Below, piece by piece: positions 22,898-34,590 of a stretch of DNA of 64,000 nucleotides (position 1 is the first letter of the stretch; each line of letters starts with the position of its first letter). A program made the position numbers and the translations under genes. The DNA comes from Ampelomyces quisqualis (Eukaryota > Ascomycota > Dothideomycetes > Pleosporales > Phaeosphaeriaceae), in contig JAGTXZ010000020.1 in NCBI GenBank assembly GCA_018398575.1, positions 1,612,001 to 1,676,000 on the forward strand, read 5' to 3'. Under the pieces are notes generated by a model. It did no database searches. It was given only the letters and a program-made list of their open reading frames with translations, and was not told the DNA's origin.

Positions 22898-23607
22898 ATG
22901 ATTCTCTCTCGACGAAGCATGCTCCGCTGTCGCCTGCCCTCTGTTCGACTGCCTGTTCTTGTTACAAGATGTGCACCGGCCGTGCAACGTACCCTGTCGT
23001 CAGCACGAGACGGCAGCAATGACGAGGACCTTTGTGCTGCACGTTCGTGGCTCGCAGGCCTCGATGCAGAGACGGTTCCGTTGAAGAGCATCGGCGAAAT
23101 GAGTTTCAGTCGGTCGTCGGGCCCGGGCGGACAGAATGTGAACAAGTATGACCAAGTCGCGAAACCCCCACAGCGCGCTGTGCTAAGCGTGTGCAAAGAG
23201 TCAATTCGAAAGCTACTTTGAGAGTCCCCCTGGACGCATTGCTGCACCATGTCCCCACCGCGCTTCATGGCGAGATCAGGCGGTCCCGCTACGTTGCACC
23301 AAAATCCCGTGTCATCATAGTGCAGGCCGACGACAGTCGCAAACAGAGTGACAATGCGCGCAGTTGCTACAGACGCCTCTACGATGCCATCGTGGAAGCG
23401 GGGCATCATGCCGTGCCAAATGAGGCGTCCGCGGAACAGTCGCAGCACGTAAAAACTCTGTACGACCGGACACTCACACTGTCCCCGACGACCCGACCCG
23501 GACGCTGACAAGACCCTAGGCAAAAAGCCGATAACGAGCGCCGACTGAAGAGCAAGAAGCAGCAGAGCGCAAAGAAAAGCTCGCGGCGGAGCCAGGGTGC
23601 TGACTGA
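22898..23607 (+). CDS. Mitochondrial ICT1/Pth4-like GGQ peptidyl-tRNA hydrolase
   Basis: This is a release-factor-domain protein without codon-recognition domains, of the ICT1/Pth4/Rso55 type, that rescues stalled mitochondrial ribosomes. Exons 22898-23145, 23199-23459 and 23520-23607 give 198 residues. The catalytic GGQ lies in SSGPGGQNVNKVNSKATLR, which is formed only after the first intron (53 nt) is removed. The second intron (60 nt) joins QHVKTL to the basic tail QKADNERRLKSKKQQSAKK; such a Lys/Arg-rich tail fits the empty mRNA channel in this family. The chosen ATG gives a short Arg-rich presequence. An in-frame ATG 162 nt upstream would add a sequence without organellar character. It converges with UTP6. 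Confidence 0.9.
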
Positions 23608-23837
23608 GCTGTCTGGTCTGCGGGGAAATTCCTCCTAGATTACCTACCCCGGAACCAGATGCAACACCGCTCAGCTGGCGCACACAGGTGACGTGTCGAA
23701 TCGTGCAGAGTGTCTTGATAGCGCGCGTGACTGCAGCGGTGTAGCTCGTGGCGTGCGATAAGATGATAGATATCAGAGTAGCCTGATGCAAGGTGTAGGG
23801 AGGGGAGATGGTAGTCCTGGTAGGCCTTTTCGATTCT

Positions 23838-25219
23838 TCAACTGTCTAACGCCGAGTACAGCCGCTGCAGCTCTTCATTCGCACCAAAACGCTTCATACT
23901 CGACCGTATCAACGCCTCCGAGTCGCGTCTCCTTCCCTCTTGCCGTAGTGACCTGGCCAGATCGGCCACCTTATCACCAGACCCTTGGTCAAGTGCCCGT
24001 GTGTACTTTCGCAGTGTTTTAGACAGCACCATCTGCACGGCAGCGTCTGTCTCCGCAGACAATTGTTGGAGAGATAGCAATTCACGAACAGCGATTTCGG
24101 AGAGCTGTGCAACATGGCCCGGGTGTTGCTGAGTAGCAGTGCTTATCAGGGCCAGCCCGTCCGCCAACGCTGGAGGGAAGTCTGGGTCGGCGGGATTGCG
24201 GCCGCACAGCTGCATGCGGAACTCGCAGATAGCAGCCTCCACCGACTGAGGTGAAGTCTGCTGCAGGTACTCGAGTACATGCTGCAGTATGCGCGGGGTA
24301 CAGGCCAGCTGCTCAAACTCGGCAAACATGACGAAGAATTTCTCTGCTACCCGGGCCTTGCTCTGGAACTGCTTCATGGCAGAATCGAAGACGGCCAGCG
24401 GAATGGCTCCAGTGAGCACCGGCGCCGAGGCCAGGTTGTGCAGAGCTACCTCGTCTACACCGTCGTCCTGCTTCAGGCTGGGGTTGATGTCCTCTGCCGT
24501 GACTTGAGGGAGCGCAATCATATCTGCATCTCCATGGTCCTCGGTCGGCCTCCTGGAGTGGTCCACATCCAAGCCCAAGATCCTCCTCCGCCCTGCAATC
24601 TTGCCAACATAGATGGTCTCGAGCTTGGCATACTCCAGCCACAGGTACTCTGAGTTCTTGCAGAAGCGCAGGCCGCGCTGCATGTAGCTGCGCGCATTGG
24701 TGATGTCGGCCTGGGTTTCCATGAAGTAGTGGGCGGCATGCACCCATATCTCTGGCTTGGTGGGGTGCAGGCGTGCGACTGCTGTGAAGATGTCGTTCAG
24801 CCTCTTGTAGGCCTTGTCTTTGCGCGCAAAGTCGATGTACTGCATCCACAGCGTGAGGTCGCCAGAAAACTTTCTTGTCGCGCGATTGTAGAGGAAATAG
24901 ATGGTCCGCTGTCCGGCGCCCTTGTATCTCACGCCCAGCCGCTTGATGCGCTTGCGGCGGAGCGCGTCGACATTCTTCTCAAACTCGATGTATCGCAGGT
25001 AGTCGGCGGGGTGGGAGCCGCGCGCGTTGATCCTGTGCTCGAAGTCGGAGCGTTTCTTGGCGATGGAGCTGATCTCGTCCTGCCAAACCTTTAGTGAAGA
25101 CTCGTTCGGCGCGAGCGGGAACACCATACTCGGGTGAAGATGTTCTTGCGCTCGAGCTCGTTCAGCTCCGTCGCCGACTGCTCGAGGTAGAAGCGCGCCT
25201 TGTCGCTGGGCCCGGCCAT
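23838..25219 (-). CDS. UTP6: U3 snoRNP component UTP6
   Basis: This is a HAT-repeat protein of the UTP-B subcomplex of the small-subunit processome, acting in the nucleolus in 18S rRNA maturation. Exons 25130-25219 and 23838-25079, with a 50-nt intron (25080-25129), give 443 residues, nearly the length of yeast Utp6 (440). The spliced start reads MAGPSDKARFYLEQSATELN and then NIFTR joined to DEISSIAKKRSDFEHRINARG. HAT-type repeats follow: YLRYIEFEKN, LWMQYIDFARK, IWVHAAHYFME and LWLEYAKLE. An unspliced alternative start further upstream adds Arg-rich sequence out of keeping with the family and is rejected. Its start codon is 244 bp from that of CWH43 on the other strand. Confidence 0.95.
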
Positions 25220-25463
25220 GTTTGCGATGTGGTCGAGTCGGCGCAGAGTCGCAGACCAGCGGAAAAGTTGGCATGCGCTCGCCTACCGGAGCTGCGTAGC
25301 ACATGCGGGCCGGCAGGGATTGCAGCCTTGGCCGACGCGCGTGAGCCCTGACCTCAGGGGACTGCGCGTCTGCCACCGCCGACCTTCACCCACGTCGCTC
25401 GCTGCTTTCTTTTCCCCATTGAGCGGGAGCAGACGCGACTGCTCTCCTCATTTTGACTCTGCC
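25220..25463. promoter_or_regulatory. Bidirectional promoter UTP6 / CWH43
   Basis: Only 244 bp separate the two start codons, so both transcripts must initiate from this segment. No specific element was assigned. Confidence 0.5.
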
Positions 25464-28400
25464 ATGGCGCTCAAAGACAAAGACGGCCAGACGGTCGCGG
25501 CAGTTGGTTCCCTCCAGCTCACCTCGGAGGACTCCGCATGCTCACCGTCTGCAGTTCAGTGGGAAATGGATATCCATCGCCCACACGGCCATGGCCTACA
25601 GTATGCTCTGCCAGAATCCGTCTATCTTCTCCAACACTAATTGACTACTAGGCGCCTTCATCGGAGCTCTAGCCGTTGGCTTGTACGCCACGCCCCGACC
25701 ATGCCACCCCCCACCACGTCACTAAACACTGCCAGATCGCTACACTACCACAAAATTGTCGAGAATGAGCACTGGGTGAGCAATACGAAACTATTGACTG
25801 CATCACCACGCTCATACTGTTCCAGGGCTACCCCGAAGAATGGTTTCCCTCCGTCTCAGCGACCATTGGCGACCGCTATCCCGAACGCTCCGTCTTCATG
25901 CTCTTCATCGCCCTCACGTCCGGTACGACTCGAGACGAGCAACCGAAAGACACAACTGACGTACTGGGCAGGCCCTCGCTTCGCACTGTGTGGCCTATGG
26001 TACATCTTGACTCGCCGGCCAAATTCCTCGCTCCCCAAGTTTGTCGCGGGCATTGGCATCTTCCGGACATTGACATGTGGTGGGTGGACATATGTTACCT
26101 CGACCGACGCCCACGATTGGCACGACATCTTCATGATCTCGTACCTCGTAGCGACCCTCCCCTGGACCCTTGGCTGCCTCACCCTGAGCCCGAACCACCC
26201 TACCGCCCTCAAATACCGAAAGCTGTTCGCAGGCTCTTTTTTTGCTACTCTGATCCCGCTCATATACTTCTTCATCCAGCACAAGGTCCACAAGGTCGCC
26301 GGAGGTACGTTCACGAACCGACGATCTGGACCATTGGCTGACTAGAAACAGCATACACCATTTACGCTTTCTTTGAATGGGCCCTCGTGCTACTTGATGT
26401 AGCGTTCGATGCAGTCACCATCAGCGAATTCAAAGATTTTGAGATTGTCGTCAAGGACAACCGAGGCATTTCGCGCGGGTATGTTTTGAGGCTCCCAAGC
26501 TAGATAGATTCCCCCAAATACAAATCTTCAAGACCATGTTCTGATCGTTCCTTCCTATAGCGCCGGCAACACAGCCGTCTCTGATGCCGTTCTTGAGAAA
26601 GAGTAGGTGTCATCGCTATCTCAACAATTCGTATTCTAATATCTCTACAGCAAGGCCAAGGAGATTGCCGCCACCTTCTCGGGCGCCTTCTCTGTCTTTG
26701 GACTTCTCGATGCCGTAGCAGACGTTTACAATGGAGTACGTTTACCGGTCATGTCGAATTGATCGTAAGCTGACATACTAAGTTTGTCTTCTGGTCCATG
26801 TTAACATCTCTTGGAGTTTGCGTTTGGTGTAAGTATGACTTTCTTCGAGTGCAACAGGCCTAACACACCCAAGACTTCCCTCTTTGGCACATGGGCATCT
26901 CGGGCTACGAAGTTCTGGTCATGTGCACAATCTCTCCATTCCTGCTCGGTATCAAGTCCTTCCGCTATCTCGTCACACGCCACGTCGTAGTCTTCCACCT
27001 CCTATCGCTGTCTGGTCTGCTGGCATTTCGTGCCGAACGGCCTGTTCCTCGACTCTTTGCGGTTGGCTTCGGTCTGTCAATGTCCTGCCTGGCATGGGCT
27101 GCCACCTTTTGTGCCGAACGATCTCAACCACGACGACTCGAGGCTCGCATCTCAGCATTCTCAGTCGGCCTTGTCGCATCGAGCGTAGCCAAGTTTGCCT
27201 TTTGGACCAACAACCCCATATGGCCAATCATGCATGAGCCCACCGGTGGATGGAACAAGACTGGTCTTGGCCTAGCCGTGGTTGCCATTTTGATCTCAGC
27301 AAGATCCACAGCGAGTAAGGGCGCAGATCTCGCAGCCCCTGGTCCTGTCACGAGAGGAGTCTCCATCTTCCCAGCATTTGGTGTTGCCGGGATACTCTTC
27401 TCGATGCATTCTATGCTCTCCGACTCAAGCACTATGATCTCCTGGGTCTGGGAGGGCTTCCCAGTTCGTGGCCCGCTTGCTGTTCCTCATGGTGCTGTGA
27501 CCCTACTGGCTATGGGTCTTGGCCTTTCCATCGGACTCTTTGCACCGAACCTCTCTCGTTCATGGACATTCTACGGTGTTGGATCAATCGGCGCAGCTGT
27601 CCTCACCACCACCAGTCACTGGACTGGATACCTTGGTGGACTTGTTCTGGCCATCTACACCATGGCCGCTGCGCCAGCTCTCATCACCCACGCTGTCCGC
27701 TACTCCCCCGCAAAGATCTTCGGCCTCGGCTTTCTAGTCTACAACTTCATGGTCCTCTTCCACGTATGGGTCGTAGCCTACGCCTTCGTTCCCGGAGGCC
27801 CTCTTGTCCGCGAACGCACAGACTGGGTCATGACCGCCATGATGCTCCTCATCGGCTCGGGCGTATTCAGCGCCTCCTCAGCCCCGTCCAACTCCAAGAA
27901 CTACAAAGGAAAAGCCACCTCCACCGCCGCCGCGTCCCGTCAACGCTCATACTACCTATACATTCTCGGCGCCCTCGAACTCCTCGCCATCGCAACCGCC
28001 TACCTCCGCTTCCCAACATACAACTACACGCCTTACCACCCCGAAACCAAATCCATCACCGCAGGCATCTGGACAATCCACTTCTCTCTCGACAACGACA
28101 TGTGGACCTCTGAATACCGCATGCGCGACCTCATCCGCGAACTCGAAGTCGACGTTATCGGCCTCCTGGAATCCGATCTCCAACGCATCATCATGGGCAA
28201 CCGCGACACGACGCAATTCCTCGCCGAAGACCTAGGCATGTACGTTGATTACGGCCCCGGCCCGAACAAACATACCTGGGGTTCCGCACTACTATCCAAA
28301 TTCCCAATTGTTAATTCAACACACCATCTCCTCCCCTCTCCGGTTGGCGAACTCGCGCCTGCGATCGAAGCTACCATTCTGGCGTACGGCGAGTACATTG

Positions 28401-28936
28401 ACATTTTCGTGTTCCACTCCGGCCAGGAAGAAGATCCCGAGGATCGACGGCTGCAATCCGAGTACCTTGCGGAACGCATGAAGGCTACGTCCAGGCCGGC
28501 GATATTACTATCTTACCTCGTTCTCAAGCCTGGCGAGGGCAATTACAACACCTATGTAGGCGAGAAGAGCGGGATGAAAGACGTCGACCCCAGCGATTGG
28601 GATAGATGGTGCGAGTACATTCTGTTCAAAGGACTCCGGAGAAGCGGGTATGCCAGGGTAAGTAGGGATAGCATCACGGATACCGAGTTGCAGGTACGTT
28701 TTTGTCCCCCCCCCCCTCTGCCCTCCTTTTGTTTTCTTGACCTTCTTCTCTGGAGAGTACTTGCTGATCAGACATGATAGGTGGCTAAATTCGTCGTGGG
28801 CCAACCCGAAAACGGAAACGTCCTTGTTCCGGTGGAAAATGTTCACCCTGGTCTCAGGTTTCCCCTGCTCTTCAGCGGCATGGGCGTGAGGGGGCATCGA
28901 TATCACGTTTTCGATGAACCGCGGTATTATGCTTAA
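25464..28936 (+). CDS. CWH43: CWH43-like GPI lipid-remodelling protein
   Basis: Twelve exons are supported: 25464-25502, 25555-25600, 25652-25682, 25736-25775, 25826-25922, 25972-26304, 26352-26478, 26561-26602, 26651-26735, 26783-26828, 26874-28693 and 28781-28936, giving 953 residues. Yeast Cwh43 replaces GPI-anchor diacylglycerol with ceramide in the ER/Golgi. The N-terminal half is a Frag1/DRAM/Sfk1-type multi-pass region (GKWISIAHT, LHYHKIVENEHWGYPEEWF, FVAGIGIFRTLTCGGW, YFFIQHKVHKV) followed by further membrane segments to about residue 650. The C-terminal part is an endonuclease/exonuclease/phosphatase-like domain (VDVIGLLESD, WGSALLSKFPI, HSGQEEDPEDRR) ending PLLFSGMGVRGHRYHVFDE. The 5' half is cut into ten small exons, the smallest 31 nt. 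The last intron carries a C10 tract. Confidence 0.95.
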
Positions 28937-29363
28937 TCGACGGAGAATTTACCCAGTGACGGAGTGGTGGGGGGGAAGAGTGGGATTCAAGTTGTCGGAA
29001 TACCAGAGGCGGACGGGACGGGCATGTCTCGTTTGTACGATATGTTGTTCATGTTCGCGCCGTTCCACCAGAGCACATGATCAAGGAGAGTACACGCAAG
29101 CGCAGGTGGTGTTTTGGAACGTTGTTAAATTGATTTCTCGTCTCTGAAGCACAGCTTCTATGACCGCACTGCTTTGACATGGAGCAGCGGGTCGAAAAGC
29201 CTAATCGTGAAGACGCCATGAGCCATGCATGCAGGATGCGATCATTTGTCGCAATATCGCATGTCAAGCCCGCACTTTTGTCACTTCTCCCAGCCTACGC
29301 CACCACCGCCCCGGAAGCGGCGCACTGCTGAACACGCACAGTAAGCTTTGATATTCAAAATGC
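28937..29363. other. Intergenic between convergent CWH43 and eIF3e genes
   Basis: About 430 bp that should contain both 3' UTRs. No gene seen. Confidence 0.5.
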
Positions 29364-30775
29364 TCATTTCGCAACTGCAGCGCTCAATACTTGTGTTCGG
29401 AAGAAGCCGCCCTTTGTTCGCTCAATGACTTGTTGGTAGACGGATTGGGGAGGGTGGTTCATGATGACGGTGCCGGCTTTGTAGTCGATTTTTGCGTCGA
29501 CTCGGGTGTCGCGGATGAGGTTGACGATCCACTTCTCGCCTTCGTCTTGTGAGAGGCCGAGGCGGGTGGAGAGGTCACTGTCATGGGATTAGTACTACCT
29601 TGAAGGAGCAATAACGGGACAACTCACCCTATGTCGATCCGCTGGTGGATCTTGCAGTAGCTCTCAGAAATCAAATGTCTGGCCGCGTCGACGAACTGAT
29701 CTGCCGCAGCCAGCAGGAAGAAGTCGTTCTTGAGAATTTCCTCCGTCTCGCTCAGCTTCTTCTGCGCCTCCTCAAAGTCAAAGTCGATGTACAGCGCCTT
29801 GATGAAGTCGGTCACGGGATCGCTGTACTCATATCCCTCCTGCCTGACTATGCGGATCAAGTCCTTGAGCTGCTTCTGGTACTGGTTGGAGTTGCGGGCC
29901 TTGCTGCGGTTTGTGATGACGGCGGCTGCGAGGTAGCGCAGGATCCACGGGCAGTTGGTCTGGATGGTGTTGATGTATTGCGGGGAGAAGAACATGTCTG
30001 TGAGGGCCTCGCGGGCGGGCTCGTGGTTGAAGAGGGGGAACAGGGTCCAGTGGATCAGCCATGTGCGGTGCTGCAGTTGTGCGAGGGGGTTGTTGAAGAG
30101 GCGGGTATCGATGGTCTCCTTGAGCTTGTTGATCTCCTCGATGGCGGACTCCCAGTTGACGGAGAGGATCTCGCAGGCAAGCTTGCCCCAGGTAGCTTCG
30201 CGCTCCTTGTCGTTGTCTGTGGTCTGATGTTGTTAGCACGCTTGTCTGCACAATCCACCACGGATCCCGCTCACCAAGACTCGGAAGCGGTACAGCAGCT
30301 CAGCGGCGGGCCCGTAGGCGCCGCAGCTGTACAGGAAGCTGCCGAACTCGTACAGCTGGTTGACCATGTCGAGGGTGACGCCGTGCGACGTCTTCAAGTA
30401 CTCCAGATTCTGCGCCTTGTCCGATCGCAGGTTGGTGACGACGTTCTCGTCGTCCAGCAGGCCCGAGATCTTGCTCGTCTCCTCCTCGAGGCGGGCGCGT
30501 CGCTGCAGCACCTCGTCGCGCTTCTTCTGGTACTCGTCCGGGATGTCGTCGAGGTCGTAGACGTCCTGGTGCAGCTGGCCCACGAAGTCGGTCATGTTGG
30601 TGGGCTTCAGCAGCTCGAGCAGCAGCTTCTTCTGCTCGGGCGTCTGCTCGGCGTCCTCGTCGGCGGAGAAGTTGAGCAGCGGGTAGATCATGTGGCGGTC
30701 GAGGTTGGGCATGAGCTTGGGGAGCAGGCTGTGCTGCTCGGCGACGTTGGCGCCATCGCTGGTGGAGTCGGCCAT
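29364..30775 (-). CDS. INT6: Translation initiation factor eIF3 subunit E (Int6)
   Basis: This is the PCI-domain subunit e of eIF3, acting on the 40S subunit in the cytoplasm. Exons 30275-30775, 29628-30223 and 29364-29577 give 436 residues, with introns of 51 and 50 nt with good GTGAGY donors and CTAAY branches. Family hallmarks are the N-terminal MPNLDRHMIYPLLNF, DVYDLDDIPDEY, LTDMFFSPQYINTIQ with CPWILRYLAAAVI, and the C-terminal winged-helix part QRIDIG joined to DLSTRLGLSQDEGEKWIVNL. A 420-codon frame on the opposite strand is a codon-bias shadow. It is divergent from the mL49 gene with 234 bp between ATGs. Confidence 0.96.
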
Positions 30776-31009
30776 GGCGGGTGGTGTCGTCGGGGTGGCT
30801 GCGGGCGCGAATACCAGTGTCGGCGGCGGGTGGTGGCGCAGGGGGTGTTGTCGCGAATATCTTTGTCGGCGGCGGGCGGTGGTGGGGTTTCGCGGCGTGA
30901 AAAATGACTGTGCGTAGCGAAGACCCCTGCACGCCGAAGGACGCTAGAGTTTTGGTGTTGATGCAGACGAACACGGCCGGTGCGACTGCATTGGCTCACC
31001 GGCTTCACA
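30776..31009. promoter_or_regulatory. Bidirectional promoter eIF3e / mL49
   Basis: The 234 bp between the two start codons must hold both promoters. Two related stretches reading roughly GCGGCGGGYGGTGG occur within it at about 30820-30900, a local GC-rich duplication. Confidence 0.45.
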
Positions 31010-31544
31010 ATGCCTCGTATGCCGCCATTGACCTGTCTTCTCAGGCCGCTGGCTGCGCCCCGGACGGTGACCTGCCGCCAGCACCTCCGCTTCTCGACCG
31101 CAGCCAGACTATGCGCTGAGAGTACGTACGCTCCAATTGCTTCAGACGCACGGCAGCTGACTACGTGAAGAACAAGCAACAACAAGCCCGCCCCAAGACA
31201 GGAAGCATTCGAACGAACCGATAGCCGACGCCCTTTCCAGCATCAGCTCAACCCCCAACCCCGAATCCGCCCTGGAAACCACGCAAATCAAACTCAAGTA
31301 CCACGTCCAGCGCTCCGGCACAAAAAACCTGCCCATTTACACGGACTGCAAGCGCGGCGGCAATCTGCGCGAGACGGTCATCCGCAAGATCACGGGGGAC
31401 TCGGGGGCGCTGCGGAATGAGATCAGAGTGTATTTGAAAAAGAGGGAGCACGAAATCAGGGTCAATCCGCTGACGCAGCATGTGATTATCAAAGGGCATT
31501 GCCCCGAGAAGGTCAAACAGTTCTTGGAGGAGAGGGGGTTCTAG
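31010..31544 (+). CDS. IMG2: Mitochondrial large-subunit ribosomal protein mL49 (Img2)
   Basis: Exons 31010-31121 and 31171-31544 give 161 residues. The first exon encodes an Arg-rich presequence with few acidic residues (RPLAAPRTVTCRQHLRFSTA). The second contains the mL49 core: KYHVQRSGTKNLPIYTDCKR, GGNLRETVIRKITGD, EIRVNPLTQHVIIKGH and VKQFLEERGF at the very end. The 49-nt intron has a GTACGT donor. Its acceptor is placed at GTGAAG, though an AAG about 30 nt downstream would also keep frame, so the linker between presequence and core is uncertain by about 10 residues. Confidence 0.88.
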
Positions 31545-33214
31545 ATGTGATGGCCATGTCGAACATGCGTTCTGATCCCGATTTCTCCCACCCCATCATG
31601 TTTTGCACGGCAAAGTCGGATGCCGGTAGTGGAGTGGATAGCTTGTCACGTTTATTGTATACTATGTACAAGACATATATGCCAGGCATGCATGCAATGC
31701 AAAAATTGAGCTCGTGAAGACGACGAAGCACACCAACCTGGTAGATCAAAAGAGCGCAAACGTCTATCATTGCCGTGTTGAGGTGAGCACTGTAGACTGT
31801 TGGTGCTGAGGTGCTCGGACGGGAGGGGCCCTTTTCGCCACTTCTCGCCGTTTAGACGGGTTTATCCAACTGCTTAGCAAAGCGCAGTCGTTTCTCCGGG
31901 GCGCAGCATGGAGGATTTGCATGTTGCCGAAGCGAGATGGCGCCAACGGGCTTTGCGTCTGCATCGGGTGTGTCCTACTCAAATACCGTGCATCAAATGC
32001 CAGTTTGCGCAGTGCTCCGCACCATGTGGCAATTTGCAGCCTTGCCCTCACACGGTCCAGATGCATCCATTCGCAGCCTGAATGGGCACATTGTACCAAA
32101 CGCCCATTGTGGCCTTCGGTACGGAGCAGTTCCCCACTGAGCGAGATCTGAGCCATGCTCTTGCGACAAGAACACAGCGCTGCTTGCAACGTTGCATAAA
32201 GTGGCTTTGGGCACGTGATGGCGCCCTGCTGTCGGCCAAGGACACGGTCAGAAGACGAGGGGCGCAGTATCTTCCACGGTTGACAGTTGGTTGACAGCTT
32301 TCGACGTGTGATCGGTGCTCAGCGGCTGCTGGTGCCGGAGCCCTCTGTGACGCAGACACATGGCCCGCGGAAACCATCCATGACAATTCCCGCCGGGTGT
32401 TGAGCAGCGCATGCCCATGGGCTGGGGCCTCTTCCGATCGATTGCGCCTATCCCGATATGGCCATGGCGTATCTGGCGCAAAGACGGCACATGGATGCGC
32501 TGTACGGAGTAGTTGCAGCTGCGCGGAGGAGTGGAAGAAGACCTTCTTCTGTTGCAGCGTGCCAAAGCCCTTTGCCACGCCGTGCCGGGCACGCCGCCTG
32601 CCCTGCTTCCGCCCGGCCTGTTGCTGCATCTTCAACGCGTGGATTCCCATCGCCTTCGACCACGCGGGTCGTCTATCGTCGGGACGGTCACACCAGATCC
32701 TAGCGTGCTACCATGGCGCCATGGCCATACAGTATGTATTGTATTGGCCACTTGTCCCCCCACTTGCCCTTCGGCCCAAAGAGACGCCGCAAATCGACGT
32801 CGGTGGGCGTTCAAGGCCCCTCGCAGCGCTGTCCGATCGCCGCACCCCAGTCGCTGCGCCCACACACCCACCCTTCAAAGCTCCCTGCCCGACGTCACTC
32901 GGTCGCTTATCTCCATCTGGCGTGCTGCGTGCTGTAGTGCCCTGACATCCCGACCGTGTGCAGCGCTTGCAGTCTTAGCTCGCATCGCTCTCGGCCCATC
33001 TCCACGCCGCCACTCGTCCCCTCTTTGCTTACCTACCTGCGCCCGCCCACCTACCTTTGACCCTCCGTCCCCTCTCCCATCGACTCTTCTTGCCACTGTC
33101 GAAGTCTACTGTCGTTGCTAGACGATTAGACCTGCCCTCCCCACCAGACACCCGCCCGCCGCCACCCGCACCTGCCACACCCACGTTCCGCGCCTTCCGT
33201 CGTCGCCTTCCACC
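31545..33214. other. Intergenic, GC-rich, no recognisable gene
   Basis: About 1.67 kb. Between 31767 and 33100 many overlapping frames up to 200 codons exist on both strands, a consequence of GC-rich, stop-poor sequence, but none has a recognisable domain. A TACGGAGTA word sits at 32503-32511. The 150 bp before the next ATG are strongly C/T-rich, a common feature of active fungal promoters and leaders. Confidence 0.5.
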
Positions 33215-34590
33215 ATGCCCGCCGAGAGGAGAACCTTCACGGCCACCAGACCTGTCAAAACCGAACGCACCCACGAGGAGAACCAGGAGCGGCATGTCGT
33301 CCACCCTCTTGTCCGCCCGCGCCCCCGCTGACGCCATCTAGTGCCTACATTGCCGCCTCGCGTCGCAGTGACCGCAGCCTGGAGGCCCGCATTGAGTCTG
33401 CGCGCAGAGCGTCGGAGATCCACAAGAAGCGCACTGGCCGCGCTCTTCGTGTCACCGAGCAAGATGTCATCAACGAGGAGATGTACGAGGAAGAGGACGA
33501 TGACTTGCCGACTCAGTACCAGCGCCTGAACGCCCACTTGCACACCACCTCGGTCATGTTCAACAAGAAGCTGCACGATTACATTGCTACCCAGCATGGT
33601 GTGAGGAACATGTTCATGTCGCAGTACCAGAACCCTTCCTTCCACCCGTACGGGGGCCAGTTTTCGCCCAACACCGCCAACTTCCCCCAGACGAACAACT
33701 GGCTGAACCCGTCCATGATGCCGCCTCAGCAAGTCAATCCCGCTTCTCCACAGCAAGGCGCTACGACGCAGTCCCAGTCAATGACCAATGCCTCTGCTGG
33801 GCAACAGCAAGGGTTCCGCTCATCTCCATACCAGATTCCGCAGCGCATGAACTCGCATCAGCGTTCATTGTCCATTCAACTGCCTCAGTCAACTGCTTCG
33901 TCTGATCCTTCTTCGCAGTCGGCCCCGGATGGCGTGACCACTCCGCAGGATTCCTTCCGCAGGATGTCGCTGCCGCCGCACGCTCTTGAGCAACAGAGCC
34001 TGGCAGGATCCGATGCCCAGTCCCGTCCTGGACTCTCTCGGAGCACTACTGCCCAGTCTCCTCAGCAGTCCGTGACACCTCAGACTGCTTCGCCCAGGAC
34101 TAGTTCGGGTCATGTGACCCCGCATCTACATCAAGACTTGGACTCTGCTTCCTCTTATCCTTTCAGTGCTGCCGGCTACCCTTTCAGCTCGCAGGTCCTC
34201 AGTACGAACCCATTGGCCATGTCAATGCCTCCTGAGTCACAGCAGTTCATTGGCTCAGCTTTGGATCCAAACGACCCTCGCACCGCTCTTTTCATGGCAG
34301 GCAGTGACAACTTGCCCCAGCCTTTTGCACCTACATACACTTACAATCCAAACCTCTCTGGCAAGTCGAGCAGGAACACTGCCGACGAGACTTTGGCGCC
34401 TGGTGCTGGCATCAAGACTGAAAATGTCGATGCGCCATCGTTCACCTTGCCACTCTCAGAGGGCTTTTTCAACAACGAGGCCCTTTTCACACCAGGCAAC
34501 GGTGACTACAAAGCCTTCTTCGACTTTCAGGGGTCAGAGTTTGTAAATGCTGGCGATGACCAAGGCGATGCTTTTGTCAATTGGGATTAG
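33215..34590 (+). CDS. Conserved fungal Gln/Ser-rich protein, possible transcriptional regulator
   Basis: Exons 33215-33291 and 33342-34590 give 441 residues. The N-terminal 110 residues are charged and look conserved (RTERTHEENQER joined to AYIAASRRSDRSLEAR, then RRASEIHKKRTGRALRV and EEEDDDLPTQYQRL). The remainder is Gln/Ser/Pro-rich and ends in an acidic-aromatic tail (FFDFQGSEF, DAFVNWD) reminiscent of activation domains. No DNA-binding domain is visible, so a regulatory role is only an inference. The 50-nt intron starts GCATGT, a GC donor; no GT site in the interval keeps the frame. Confidence 0.8.
33292..33341 (+). other. GC-AG intron
   Basis: The donor is GAGCG|GCATGT and the acceptor CATCTAG|TGCC, with a CTGAC branch 10-15 nt before the acceptor, in phase 2. 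Joining here continues the Glu-Arg-Ala-Tyr segment in frame, whereas GT dinucleotides inside the segment fall in the wrong phase. Confidence 0.65.

Noticed and set aside
29645..30907. 420-codon open frame on the plus strand
   Set aside because: It is antisense to the well-supported eIF3e exons and arises from GC-rich third positions; Leu/Val/Gly-rich with no domain.
31767..33121. Several 140-200-codon frames on both strands
   Set aside because: Stop-poor GC-rich intergenic DNA; mutually antisense and unrecognised; the right end is the C/T-rich leader of the next gene.
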